A stretch of DNA of 34,923 nucleotides, from assembly GCA_026770585.1 (NCBI GenBank), contig MU647010.1, forward strand, positions 189,534 to 224,456. The letters run 5' to 3'. The stretch comes from Baffinella frigidus. Lineage: Eukaryota; Cryptophyceae; Cryptomonadales; Baffinellaceae. The notes under the pieces are model-generated. The model ran no database searches, had not been told where the DNA came from, and saw only the letters and a program-made list of their open reading frames with translations. Positions within the stretch are counted from its first letter, which is position 1; each line of letters opens with the position of its first letter. This document shows positions 9,680 to 20,023 of this stretch, piece after piece. The translations under genes were made by a program, and so were the position numbers.

Positions 9680-9931
9680 GACTACTACCCGCCGGCGACG
9701 CTCAAGGCTGTGCCGCATGGCCGGATGTCTGGCCAAGTGGCTCGCCAGCAGCTCAACCAGTTCTTCGACACCACCCTCGTCGGGGGGCGCCAGGAGCCTG
9801 CCACCGCCACCGCCACCGCCACCGCCACCGCCGCCGCCGCGGGGGGGGAGCCTGCCGGGAAGCAGCAGCTCCTCCAGTGGAGCGCCCTTTCTGCCAAGAT
9901 GCCTTTCCAGTTCTGCGCCAGGCACAAGTAG
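9680..9931 (+). CDS. Possible terminal exon, perhaps an alternative GILT 3' end
   Basis: After an acceptor AAGCGCAG an 83-codon frame runs to TAG. It begins DYYPPATLKAVPHGR, has a helical QVARQQLNQFFDTTLV stretch and an Ala-Thr/Ala run from a (CCACCG)n microsatellite (about 9798-9840), then ends QFCARHK. It is in phase 0 with a possible donor AAG|GTCACG at 9236 inside GILT exon 5, so it could replace the last seven residues of GILT. There is no homology to support it. It may also be non-coding. Confidence 0.25.
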   Translation, partial: DYYPPATLKAVPHGRMSGQVARQQLNQFFDTTLVGGRQEPATATATATATAAAAGGEPAGKQQLLQWSALSAKMPFQFCARHK

Positions 9932-10121
9932 ACGCCAACGCTTTGTACATTTACTGGTGCATCGTGGAGTAAACACTGCCTGTGTCCACGTCCACGCGAC
10001 AGCCTCTTTCCAGCAGAGCTGTCTCTGCGCGCCAACGCCAGAACTTCCTTCATGTACAGGTGCTCATACGGAGCCTCACCCCCCCAGGACCCTGACACGG
10101 TAGGCCTATCTATCACGACGG

Positions 10122-11695
10122 TACAGGGGTACCTCGCTTATAAGGAACCGGAAATCTGAAAACGCCCGCCGTCCGTTCCTTAATTATTAAGGAACTCCGT
10201 GGAAACGCCCGCCCCCCGTTCCTTAATTATTAAGAAACTCACGAAAAATGCCCGCCCTCCGTTTCTTAATTATTAAGGAACTCACGAAAAACGCTCGCCT
10301 TGTTTCTTAATCCTCCTTTTTTCTTTATCCTCTCCCCCTCGCGTTCGACACTGCGCCGCCCCCTCAAACGCCGCCCCCTCAAACTCAGATCACTTCTCGT
10401 CCTCACCACTGCATGCATGACTCGGGTTCTGTGGCGATGCTACAGTTGTACACTGTACCTGTAGGGGGGGGGGGGCTCCTTCTGATCGAGGGTCTTTGTA
10501 CGTGTAATGTACATCCAAATGTACATGAATAAACGAGCCCGGCAAGAGCGAAGCGCAATGGCAGGTCACATTGTTTGAAGTGCTGTCTTCATTCCTCCAC
10601 AGCACATGCGCAACACTGCGCTGGCAATCGAGCCCGGCCTCTCATCCTTCACCCCACACTGCCTCCCCCCCCCTTCTGACTCGAGATCTGATCAGAGCCT
10701 TGATGTTTTTCGGCGAATGTCCTAGGATGGTCCTACACAAGAGGCGTGCCAAGTATGGAGGAGATTAGTTGATGGGAGATGTCAACCTCAGAAAAATATC
10801 TGCCATGCAGATCAGAAACTTACTGTTTGGTTACCCTAGTAGAATCCAGGCGTTTTCGTGGTATTTCTGCACCAGACTTGCAAAAAAAATAGTTATGGGT
10901 CTCCTAGGGGGTATAACCACCCCACAAACAAGAAAAACAGGTCTATTTTGGACTCAGAAGATGTTATCGGCGTGTTCCTGAGGCTTACAAGAGAACCGCC
11001 CTGCAGGTGCCCAAAAATCTCTAAAGTGGCCGAGTAGGCCAACCTGTGATCGGCTCCTAGTAATGACACGTGCTCTAGATATTTTGAACTAGATAACCCC
11101 ACGATTGTAAGCCAGTTTGAACCGCAACCCCCCCAAAAAAGGTATACGAGTAGGGTGCACACACGTGAGCCGCCCTGCAGGTGCCCAAAAATCTCTAAAG
11201 TGGCCGAGTAGGCCAACCTGTGATCGGCTCCTAGTAATGACACGTGCTCTGGGTGTTTTGAACTAGACAACCCCACGATTGTAAGCCAGTTTGAACCGCA
11301 ATCCCCCCCCAAAAGGTACACGAGTAGGGTGCACACACGTGAACCGCCCTGCAGGTGCCCGAAAATCACTGAATTTTGAAAGTTGCACGACTCGGGAACC
11401 AGTTTTTCTCGGGAAATGGTGGCATTGTTTTTTAGGCCGAAAAAACGCCAGCTCCATTCTCCGGGGGTGCAAGCAATCTATGGGCCAAATTTTTTTCGTG
11501 GTTCGTGAGAAAACGCCCGCCTTCCGTTCCTTGTTTATTAAGAAACTAGGTTGAAACGCCCGCCCTCTGTTCCTTAATTATTAAGGAACTCAGTGAGAAC
11601 GCCCGCCCTCCGTTCCTTATTTATTAAGGGACTCAGACACCAAAAACGCCATGTTCCTTATGTGGACTGTTCCTTATAGTTGAGGCACCCCTGTA
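10122..11695. mobile_element. Non-autonomous DNA transposon with TACAGGGG terminal inverted repeats
   Basis: The left end (10122-10148) and the complement of the right end (11669-11695) agree at 23 of 27 positions, both starting TACAGGGGT and ending TATAAGGAAC. Inside each end are tandem ~55-60-bp subterminal units (about 10150-10316 and 11505-11650) built around AACGCCCGCC and the palindrome GTTCCTTAATTATTAAGGAAC (clearest at 10175-10195). The middle holds a 174-bp tandem repeat. No transposase frame is present. No clear target-site duplication is visible at the flanks. The element lies between the convergent GILT and FHA-EML genes. Confidence 0.75.
10990..11370. repeat. 174-bp tandem repeat, about 2.2 copies
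   Basis: Units start at about 10996, 11170 and 11344 (CCGCCCTGCAGGTGCCC...). They carry AAAGTGGCCGAGTAGGCC, CCTAGTAATGACACGTGCTC and ATTGTAAGCCAGTTTGAACC. The first two copies are nearly identical and the third is cut short. The frames across it are only periodic shadows. Confidence 0.85.
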
Positions 11696-11778
11696 CTAGG
11701 GGGAGGTGCAGCTCCTTGTGAGCGAGGTACCCGTCAGTGGGTGTGCAACGCATCACTATGTACATTGTCGGAGGCCTC

Positions 11779-13961
11779 TCACGCTCTGCTGTGAGGATTC
11801 CCAAAGGTCCCGAGGCGCTCCGCCCGGGTGATGCGAGCGTTGGTGACCTGCCGCACCCCCATCGTGTTACGAGCTACGCAACCGTCTGTCTGCCCCTGTG
11901 AGGGCGTGCTGCGGGATCAAGCAACGCTGCTTTCCTCCCAGTGTGTCTCATGCCTGTCCCTGCGGCGGAGGCAGGCACGGCAGCGGTGCCCGCGGTGCGA
12001 GAGAGCGAGGGCGAGAGAGAGAGAGAGAGAAAAGAGAAAGAGAAAGAGAGGGGGACAAACCCCGCCATCAGGTCGCCAGACGGGCACCAGCGCCTCCTTG
12101 AACTTGCCTGCCGCGGAGAAGAGGAGATCATTGCCATGAGAACACACGCTGCCGTGCTCCGGCCCGCCTCTGGACTGCAGGCAGGTGCATACGTGGCGTG
12201 CAGCACACAGAGGCAGTGGCACGCCATGTCCGTGCAAGCACCCAGTCTTTGAGGGACAAGACGCCAGGGGTCAGAGTGGTTTCAGAATGATGCAGAATGG
12301 TGGTGGAGAAAGAAGAAAAGGGGGCACGAGTGCACGCGGGAGAAGGCTTCGCGCACGCGCGCTCTAGACGCGCGAGCGAAAGCAGACAGCGCGCACCTGT
12401 TGTTGGTCGGTCGACAGAGAAGGTGATGACAGCGCCGTCGGCACCCACCGCTATGAGATGGGCGTCGTCGACCGTGAACCGCAGAGCGTGCAGGTTGGCG
12501 GAGATGATGCCGTACTTCTTGCAACGCCTCTGGCAGGCGTGCCAGGAGGGACACGCGTCAGCAACGCCGCTGCCACCCACCCACCCAGGAGAGGGAGGGG
12601 AGGGGAGGGGAGGGGAGCGCCCCCAGACACGGTCAGTCCCTCACCATGCGCCGCGCCTGCGCCTGCTCACACCCACCACTCACGGACGACTCACCCAGAC
12701 CGCACCGTGCGAAACAACTTCAACAGCTCCAGTCTCGGAAACTCAACCCCCCCCAGACTTTCTGGACTAGAGTTTTCAGTTGTTTCTCGCGGTGCGGTCT
12801 CTGACAGAGGATCGCAATTTCTACACGGTGCGCGACTGATGGTCCCCAATTGCTTCACGGTGCGCGACTCATGGTCCTTGCAACCAAGACCCGCCCTTAC
12901 ACCCTGCCAGGGCTGAGAGCGCGTGCTCTGAAGGCACGGGGCACGCCGCCGCAAAGGCCATGGGGGGTGATGCAGCGGCGGCAGGGTGGGTGGGTGGGCG
13001 CGGGTGGGCGGAGCGGGGCACCTGGAGCTCGGCGACATCACCGACGGCCGGGTACGGGAAGAGCATCACCCCGCCGTCCGCGCACCCTGCCCCGCCAGTG
13101 CCAACCACCACGCCGCACCGTCAAGTGCCAGCACCTCCAATCCAGGATCCACCCGGGCCCCAGCGTGGCTGTGTGCGAGCCAGCACCAGGGGTTCATCTG
13201 GCCCGCCGCGGAAACAGAAAACGTCTCCCGTATCACGTCTCGCGCTGCACAACTTGCGGTACGGAGGCAAGAGCACGAGAGACCCTGCAAGGGCAAGAGC
13301 AAGAGCGGGGGAGGATGCGCGAGTGAGTACCGACAGCGCAGAGAGTGGTGTCGTGGCTGACGTCGGCAGAGTTGATCTCCGAACAAGTGGCGCCGGGCGG
13401 CCAGGCTCCCTGGAGCCCCCACCTGCCCGCCACGCGCCTTCAACTCCCCGCAACCTCGCGCACCCTCCTCCACAGAGTGCAACCGCGGTTGGGTACGCGC
13501 GGCTGCACTCCGCCGGGGCAAGGCGCCGCCCAGATTGGCAGAGAGCATGGTCTGTCTGCCTCGGTGCTGGCTGCCGGGCTGGCTGGCTGGCTGGGCGGGT
13601 GGTCGGTACCCGAAGACGGCGTTGTTGGTTGCCCAGGAGATGTCGCGATGCTGCACCGTTCTTGGCAGTTGCCGCCCGCTCGGAACCTCCCAGTGGAGCA
13701 GCTCGGCCGCCGTGCAGTCGGAGCGGATGAACTGTCCGTCACCCGAGAAGTCGAGGTGGAGCACGGCGCCCGAGTGGCCAGTGCACGTGCCCACGCGCCG
13801 GAAGTCCTGGCGGGTGTCGTACATGTCCACCACTTGGTCGCGGCATGCCGCTGCCAGGTACCTGCCACCAACCCCCCGGTCACCTGCTGACCCCCCCCGN
13901 NNNNNNNNNNNNNNNNNNNNNNNNNNNNNNNNNNNNNNNGGGGGGGGGGGGGGGGGGGGGG

Positions 13962-14001
<40 letters not shown>

Positions 14002-14003
14002 GG

Positions 14004-14046
<43 letters not shown>

Positions 14047-16246
14047 GTGTTGCAAGGTTGGCGGCGAGAAGCGAGAAGCGCGGCAGCCACCTGGCCAGGA
14101 GCAAGTCCCGCGTGCCACCTGGCCAGGAGCAAGTCCCGCGTGCCTGAGGCGCGCCACCACGCCAGGACATGTGGTCAGGGGGGGTGTTGTGAGGGGAGCG
14201 GTCGGGTGGGGTGGGGGTGGGGCCGGGCGGAAGGACCTTCCGTCTGGCGACCACTTCATGTGGCAGATGTCTTCTACTCGCTGCGTGTTCCTGGTTTGGA
14301 GGTTAGTGTTTGGGGTTCAGGGTGTAGGGTTTAGGGTTTAGGGTTTAGGGTTTAGGGTTGAGGGTTGTGGGTTTAGGGTTTGGGAAGTACTTGAGGACGC
14401 AGCGGGGGGTGGAGTCGCGGGTAGGCTGGGGATCTGGCCAGTCCCAGACGGTGAAGCGGCCTGCCGTGTGCCCGATCGCCACCAGCGTCTCGTCGGGCGA
14501 GATGGCCACGGCCGTGCACGGCAGCCCCACGCTCACCGACTGAATCAGCGCGTGGTGCGTCACAGACCACCGCCGGAGAGTGCAGTCGGCCGAGACCGTG
14601 ACGAAGTAGGGCTGTCCAGAGGGGCTCACGTCGCAGCCCGTCGACGGGGCGCAGTGGCCTTGGACCATCCACTCGGGGTGCGCGAGCGCGTCCGCCCCAC
14701 CATCGAGGGCGAAGAGCAACACGCTCCCAACGGAGGTGCCCACCAGCAAGTCGCCGTCGAAGACGTCCAGCGACGAGGCCACGATCTTGGCGCGCATGCC
14801 GTCCATGGCGAGAGGCGTGAGATCGATGACGCGCTTCGCCGACCACTTGACGCTGCCCGCTTGGCTGTCGCCGCGATTGCTCCCGCGGCGCGACTCGCCC
14901 GACGAGAGGCCCCACACCTTGATGAGCGCGTCGCGGCCGCTGCTGACGAAGGCCTTGGCCTCGCTCTCCAGGCTGCACAGCGCGACCACCTGCCCCGCGT
15001 GCGCCTGGTGGATGCGGTCGTGCACTTCGAGGAGGCCCTGCGTCTGCACCGCAGAGGCCTTGCCCCGCCCGTAGAAGAAGATGTGGCCGTCCTCGAGGCC
15101 GATGATGGGAAAGCCCTCGCGCGAGTAGGTGACACACGCCACCACCTGGGGCTCGGCCTGCCTCCACTCGCGCGACATGTTCTTGGTCTGCCGCATCCCC
15201 CCGATGCGCCCCTCCTCGTCTCGGTACTGCCAGAACTTCACGTGCTTGTTCCCCACCTGCGTGAACTCCAAGGGATCGAGAGGGTTGTGGCAGATGTGGT
15301 AGACATCATCGAGGTGACCGTTGGCCGAGAAGATGGTGGTGCGCTTCTTCCAGTCGAAGACGCACACCGAATGCCGCTCGTCGCCCCCCACCGACACCAG
15401 GAACTGCCCCGAGCTGTTGAACGACAGCAGCGTGACCTTGCGGCGGTGGAAGCCCTGGAGCGTGGAGAGGATGTTCTTGGACGCCACGTCCCAGACGTAG
15501 ATGGGCGGCGAGCGGTGGGCGAAGGACGCGATCTGCGAGGATGCCACCTTGTCGCGCGACGGGTGCACTGCGATCTGCAGCACGTCGTCGTCGTGCCCCC
15601 TGAAGTACTCCTGCGAGTTCACCCTGAAGCCTTCAGCAAGTAGGGCTTCGAGGGCTGTGGGTTGAAAATTGAGGGTTGAGGGTTGAAGGTTGAGGATTTG
15701 GGTTTGAGGGTTGAGAGTTGAGTTTTGAGGGTGCAGGGTTTAGGGTGTGGGGTTTAGGGTGAAGGGTGCAGGGTGTAGGGTGTAGGGTGAATGTTTTAGG
15801 CGTTAGGCTTTAGAGTTTAGAGTATAGAGCATAAGACTTAGGGTGTGGGGTTTAAAGTTTAGAAATTAGGGTTTAGGGTTTAGGGGTTAGGATTTAGGGT
15901 TTAGGGTTTAGGGTTTGGGGTTGAGTGTTTGGGGTTGAGGGTTTGGAGTGAGGGATTTGTGGTTGAGGTTTTAGGGTCTAGCGTTTAGGGTTGAGAGTTG
16001 AGGTTTGAAGGTTGAGAGTTCAGGGTTTGGGGTGTAGGGTGTGGGGTGTGGGGTTGAGGGTGTAGCGTGTAGCGTGAAGGGTGTATGTTTTAGGAGTTAG
16101 GGAGTAGGGTGTAGGGTTTAGGGTTTGGGGTATGGGGTTCGGGGTTCAGGGTGGAGGTAAAAGGGTTTAGGGTCTAGGGTTTGGGGTTGGGGGTTGGGGG
16201 TTCAGGGTTTAGGGTTTAGGGTTTAGGGTTTCTGGTTGCTTCAGGT

Positions 16247-16285
<39 letters not shown>

Positions 16286-16793
16286 GTTTTGGTGTTGAGA
16301 GTTGAGAGTTGAGAGTTGAGGGTGTAGGGTTTAGGGTGTGGGATTAAGGGTTAAGAGTCAAGGGTGTAGGGTGTAGTGTGTATGTTTGAGGGTTTAGGCT
16401 TCCGCCTTCAGAGTATAGAGTTTGAGGTTTAGGGTTTAGGGTTTAGAGTTTAGGATTTAGGGTTTAGGGTGTGTGGTTTGGGGTTCAGGGTTGAGGGTTT
16501 GGGGGGTGGGATTTGGGATTGAGGGTTTGGGATTTAGGGATCTAGGTTCAGATTTGAGGGTTGAGGGTTGAGGGTACAGGGTCCAGGGTTTGGGGTCCAG
16601 GGTGTAGGGTGTGGGGTTTTAGGGTGCAGGGTGCAGGGTGCAGGGTGTATGTTCAAGGGTTGAGGGTTTAGGGTGGGAGGTGTAGGGTGTGGGGTGTGGG
16701 GTTCAGGCTTCAGGTTTGAGGGTTCAGGGTCGAGGGCTGAGGGTTGATGGTTCGGGGTTTGGGGTTGAGGGTTGAGGGTCGAGGGTTGAAGGC

Positions 16794-16829
<36 letters not shown>

Positions 16830-17824
16830 AGAGGGTGTAGGGTTTAGGGTGTGGGGTCTAGGGTCAAGGATCAAAGTTGTAGGGTGAAGGGTGTATATTT
16901 TAGGGTTGAGGCTTTGGCGTCTAGAGTATAGAGTTTGAGGTTCGGGGTTTAGGGTTTAGGGTTTAGGATGTAGGGTTTCACGGTTTAGGGTTTGTGGTGT
17001 GGGGTTGAGGGTTGAGGGTTTGGGAGGTGGGATTTGGGATTGAGGGTTTGGGGTTGAGGGTTTAAGGTTCAGATTTGAGGGTTCAGGGTTCGGGATTCAG
17101 GGTTTGGGGTTCAGGGTGTGGTGTGTGGAGTTCAGGGTCGAGGGTGGAGGGTGCAGGGTGTATGCTTTAGGGTTTAGGGTTTGGGGTATGGGCTGTAGGG
17201 TTTGGGGTTTGGGGTTTAGGGGTTAGTTTTTAGGGTTCAGGGTTTAGCGTTGAGAGTTGAGGGTTCGGGGTTTGGGGTTGAGGGTTCAGGTTTGAGGGTT
17301 GAAGGTTGAGGGTTGAGGGTTGAGGGTGTTGGGTGTAGGGTGTAAGGTTGAGGGTTGAGTCTTCAGGTTTTAACGGGTAGGGTACAGGTTTTGGGGTTTA
17401 AGGTTTAGGTTGTAGGGCGTAGGGTGTGTCGTTTAGAATTTAGGGTTCAGGGTTTAGATTTCAGATTTTGAGGTTTGGGGTTTGGAGTGTCAGGTCTAGG
17501 GATTAGGGTTCAGGGTTCGGGTTTTAGAGTTTAGGATTTAGGGTTGAGGGTTTGGGGTGAGGGTTGAGGGTTGCGGGTTGAAGATTTGAGGATGTGGGAT
17601 GAGGGTTCAATGGTTGCGCGTTGAGGGTTGATGGTTGCGCGTTGAGGGTCGAGGGTTGAGCGTGCAAGGTGTAGGGTGAAGGGTTTAGGGTTTAGGGTTC
17701 AGAGTTTAGAATTCAGAGTTTAGAGATTGAGGTTCAGGGTGAAGGGTTGAGGGTGCAAGGTGTAGGGTGCAGGGTTCAGGGTTCAGGGTCCAGGGTTGAG
17801 GGTTGATGGTTCGGGGTTTGGGGT

Positions 17825-17856
<32 letters not shown>

Positions 17857-19433
17857 GGTTTAGGGTTTAGGGTATGGGGTTGAGGGTTGAGGGTTGGGGG
17901 TTGAGGGTTGATGGTTGAGGGTTGAAAGTTGAGGGCTGAGGGTGCAAGGTGTAGGGTGAAGGATTCAGGGTTCAGGGTTTAGGAGTGAGGGGTCACGGTG
18001 AAGGTTGTAGGTTTGGGGGCTTAGGATTTAGAGTTTAGGGTGTAAGGTTTGGGTTTAGGTTATAGGGTTTACGGTTTGCGGTTTACGGTTTCGGGGTTCG
18101 GGTTTAGTGTTTAGGGTTGAGGATTGAGGGTGTGGGTTTTACGGTTCAGGGTTCAGGGTTCAGGGTTCAAGGTTCAGGGTTCTGGGTTTAGGGTTCAGGG
18201 TTCAGGGTTTAGGGGTTGGGGATTGGGGTTTGGGGTTTGGGTTATGGGGTTTGGGGTGTGGGGGCTGGGGTTCGGGATTTGAGGTTGAGAGGTGGGGGGT
18301 TAGGGGCTGGGCATATCCACTTTTCTGATTCGACGGTTGGTAGAACACGGCAGGTTGTGTACCAGGGCGGTGACTACCCCGCGAAGGATTGCAACGAGAG
18401 AAGCCTGCTATCAGTCAACAGTGGGGGGGCTCTCCCCTGGGTGCGGTCCCTGTTTGGTATTGGTGGAGTGGACCTGGCGGTGGCTCGCCAGGTCGTAGAT
18501 GACGACGCAGCACGCGGAGGGGTACACCGCGACGCCCTTGGCCAGCAGCTTCGCGTTGTGCAGGTTCTCGCACCGCCCGGGGAGGGCCTTGTCCTTGCCG
18601 ATGATCCCGCGCGCGCACCGGTACCCGTGCAGCCACTCGAGGTGCAGGTCTGCGCCCGGCGCCGCGGCTATCGCGCGCCGAGGGTCCCACCCTGTCGGGG
18701 GGAACAGGTGCGAGCGACACGGGAGGCAGATGTGGCCGGTGGGAAGGGCGTCGGAGCCTGGAGGGTGCTTGGCCTGGAGGCTCGCGGCCGCGCCGGGGAG
18801 AGGCCCGTCGCGTCTGCCAGGACCTGTCCCGCGCAGCTTCAGCAGCCGCAGCACCAGCATGAACTCGAGATGCCGTTGCTGGATGACTTCCCCCTCCCGC
18901 ACAGCGCTGCCCCGACCAAACCCGATGACGTCTCCATCGCGCAGGATCGAGTCCCGGACGCGCACCTGGTCCCAGGGCCCCAGGGATCACCACCGAGAGT
19001 CGTGTCGCAAGGTCGAATGACGCACACCAGGCCGAGGTCAGAGCTATCAGGCATCACGATTCACCTTTGAGGGGGGGGCGATACGCGCGCTTCACGGGTA
19101 AGGCACGAAAAGCTGAGGTGTGTGATAGGGTTTCCGGGGATTGGGCACTACGAAATTGACGTAGGTGCCATTGGAGCTGCCCATGTCCTGGATCCGAAAG
19201 CTGCTGTGCACGCGGCCTCCAGCGGGCGTGCGAAGGTTTGCGTCTCCTCCCGTACCCACGATCACCGCGTGGTTCCGAGACATGCCGTCCCATTCAAGAT
19301 GAACATCGCACATCGCATCTCGCCCGATGATGGTTTTGTCCTTGAGGAGCGAGAACGACTCTGGAAGCTGCCGGCTGCGCACGCGAAACACCCACCCGTC
19401 AGCCAGCACCACAAAACTGCGGTGCGTGCCCAT
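11779..19433 (-). CDS. FHA-domain / EMAP-like (HELP + WD40) fusion protein, 837 aa
   Basis: Eleven exons (minus): 19433-19152, 18965-18824, 18649-18474, 15610-14399, 14280-14237, 13861-13610, 13422-13331, 13086-13022, 12529-12397, 12107-12061, 11847-11779; total 2514 nt. Residues ~25-140 form an FHA domain with its phosphothreonine-pocket motifs (GRD 37-39, SRNH 52-55, SSNGT 86-90). Residues 143-205 match the HELP/hydrophobic EMAP region (LEWLHGYR...GVAVYPSACCVVIYD) running into FRGHDDDVLQIAVHP, as in echinoderm microtubule-associated protein-like (EML) proteins. WD40 blades follow to about residue 800 (IYVWD, VKFWQY, IKVWGL, HMKWSPDG|RYLAAAC, GHSGAVLHLDFS, VMLFPYPAVGD). EML proteins bind microtubules; phosphopeptide-guided targeting is my inference. 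The exon 4 donor (TGC|GTCCTC) is the weakest boundary, and the short last two exons rest on phase and splice sites only. A sequence gap sits in intron 5. Confidence 0.88.
12003..12050. repeat. (GA)n-rich tract
   Basis: GAGA/AAAGAGA simple sequence lies in the last intron of the FHA-EML gene. On the coding strand it is a long CT-rich tract. Confidence 0.8.
12586..12618. repeat. (GGGGA)n simple repeat
   Basis: A GGGGA-type run lies in the intron between exons 8 and 9 of the FHA-EML gene. Confidence 0.75.
13900..13939. other. Assembly gap (40 N)
   Basis: Forty Ns lie between a C-run and a long G-run, inside intron 5 of the FHA-EML gene. The gap length is probably arbitrary and no exon is affected. 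Confidence 0.98.
13940..14042. repeat. Poly-G, (TG)n and (AG)n compound microsatellite
   Basis: A G-run of about 22 is followed by about 30 bp of TG repeat, a short GTGTGGG transition, more TG, then about 25 bp of AG. This explains the neighbouring assembly gap. A duplicated block with CCACCTGGCCAGGAGCAAGT follows at 14087-14142. Confidence 0.95.
14300..14395. repeat. Telomere-like repeats in FHA-EML intron 4
   Basis: TTTAGGG units run on the + strand (CCCTAAA in the sense of the minus-strand gene) and nearly fill the 118-bp intron between exons 4 and 5. Confidence 0.9.
15655..18330. repeat. 2.7-kb degenerate telomere-like repeat filling FHA-EML intron 3
   Basis: Almost the whole 2.86-kb intron (15611-18473) is made of degenerate heptamers: TTTAGGG, TTGAGGG, TTCAGGG, TGTAGGG, TTTGGGG. 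Longer sub-arrays repeat within it (for example blocks starting TTGAGGGTTGAGGG and ending TATAGAGTTTGAGG). No exon-like frame appears. The sense strand of the host gene is the C-rich one. The junctions are within 40-150 bp of the flanking exons. Confidence 0.95.
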
Positions 19434-20023
19434 CCTGTCGAGTTGTGTGCGACAGAGGGGAGGTCAACCGCGTATTCACGCGCATTCAATTTATTGACTG
19501 GCCAAAATGCACTGCTCTGAAATAAGGCGAGCAGGCGCAGCCAGGGAACACCACCACCCCGAACCTAAATAAGGTTGAGCCAACAATCCGAAGACCGGCG
19601 AGGATTCACAAAAAGCGTTCCCCTATATCCGAAAACGAAGTTCAAAAATTCCCGCAGTGTCACGCCGCAGAGCACCCATCAAGGGACTCCCCTTGGCTCA
19701 GATGCAGTCATCCGGTGAACCCCATCACGGAAGCGAGGCGGACCGGCCAACAATGCGGACCCGTCTCGTCCTTTGGGTCTACGATCAAATAGGACCATCT
19801 TAGAGTTACGGAGTCAAGCTCACAGTGGGGGCGCCCGGGGATAGCGACAGACCTTCCGGACTTGTAGACCTCGAGAACTGCCATCTCCGCTGCGGTTGCC
19901 TGCCGTGACGCGACTCTCCGCGCGCCGCCCTGCCGGCTCTTCCGCAGATCCTTGGACGGGCGATGGACCGCGAATGATTCAAATTTGTTTGGGTTTGAGT
20001 AACCAGCCAGGAGTCATCTTGAC
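19434..20023. promoter_or_regulatory. Bidirectional intergenic region between FHA-EML and M13 peptidase genes
   Basis: The start codons (19433 minus, 20024 plus) are 590 bp apart and diverge. The stretch is unique sequence without repeats or a convincing open frame, and must hold both promoters. I see no reliable core motif. Confidence 0.5.

Noticed and set aside
10893-11369. A 158-codon minus-strand frame with internal protein repeats
   Set aside because: The 174-bp DNA unit is a multiple of three, which opens the frame by periodicity inside a non-autonomous transposon. There is no domain.
14468-15643. A 391-codon plus-strand frame
   Set aside because: It is the antisense shadow of the large WD40 exon of the FHA-EML gene, open because of high GC content. 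The protein is Arg/His/Ala-rich and has no domain.
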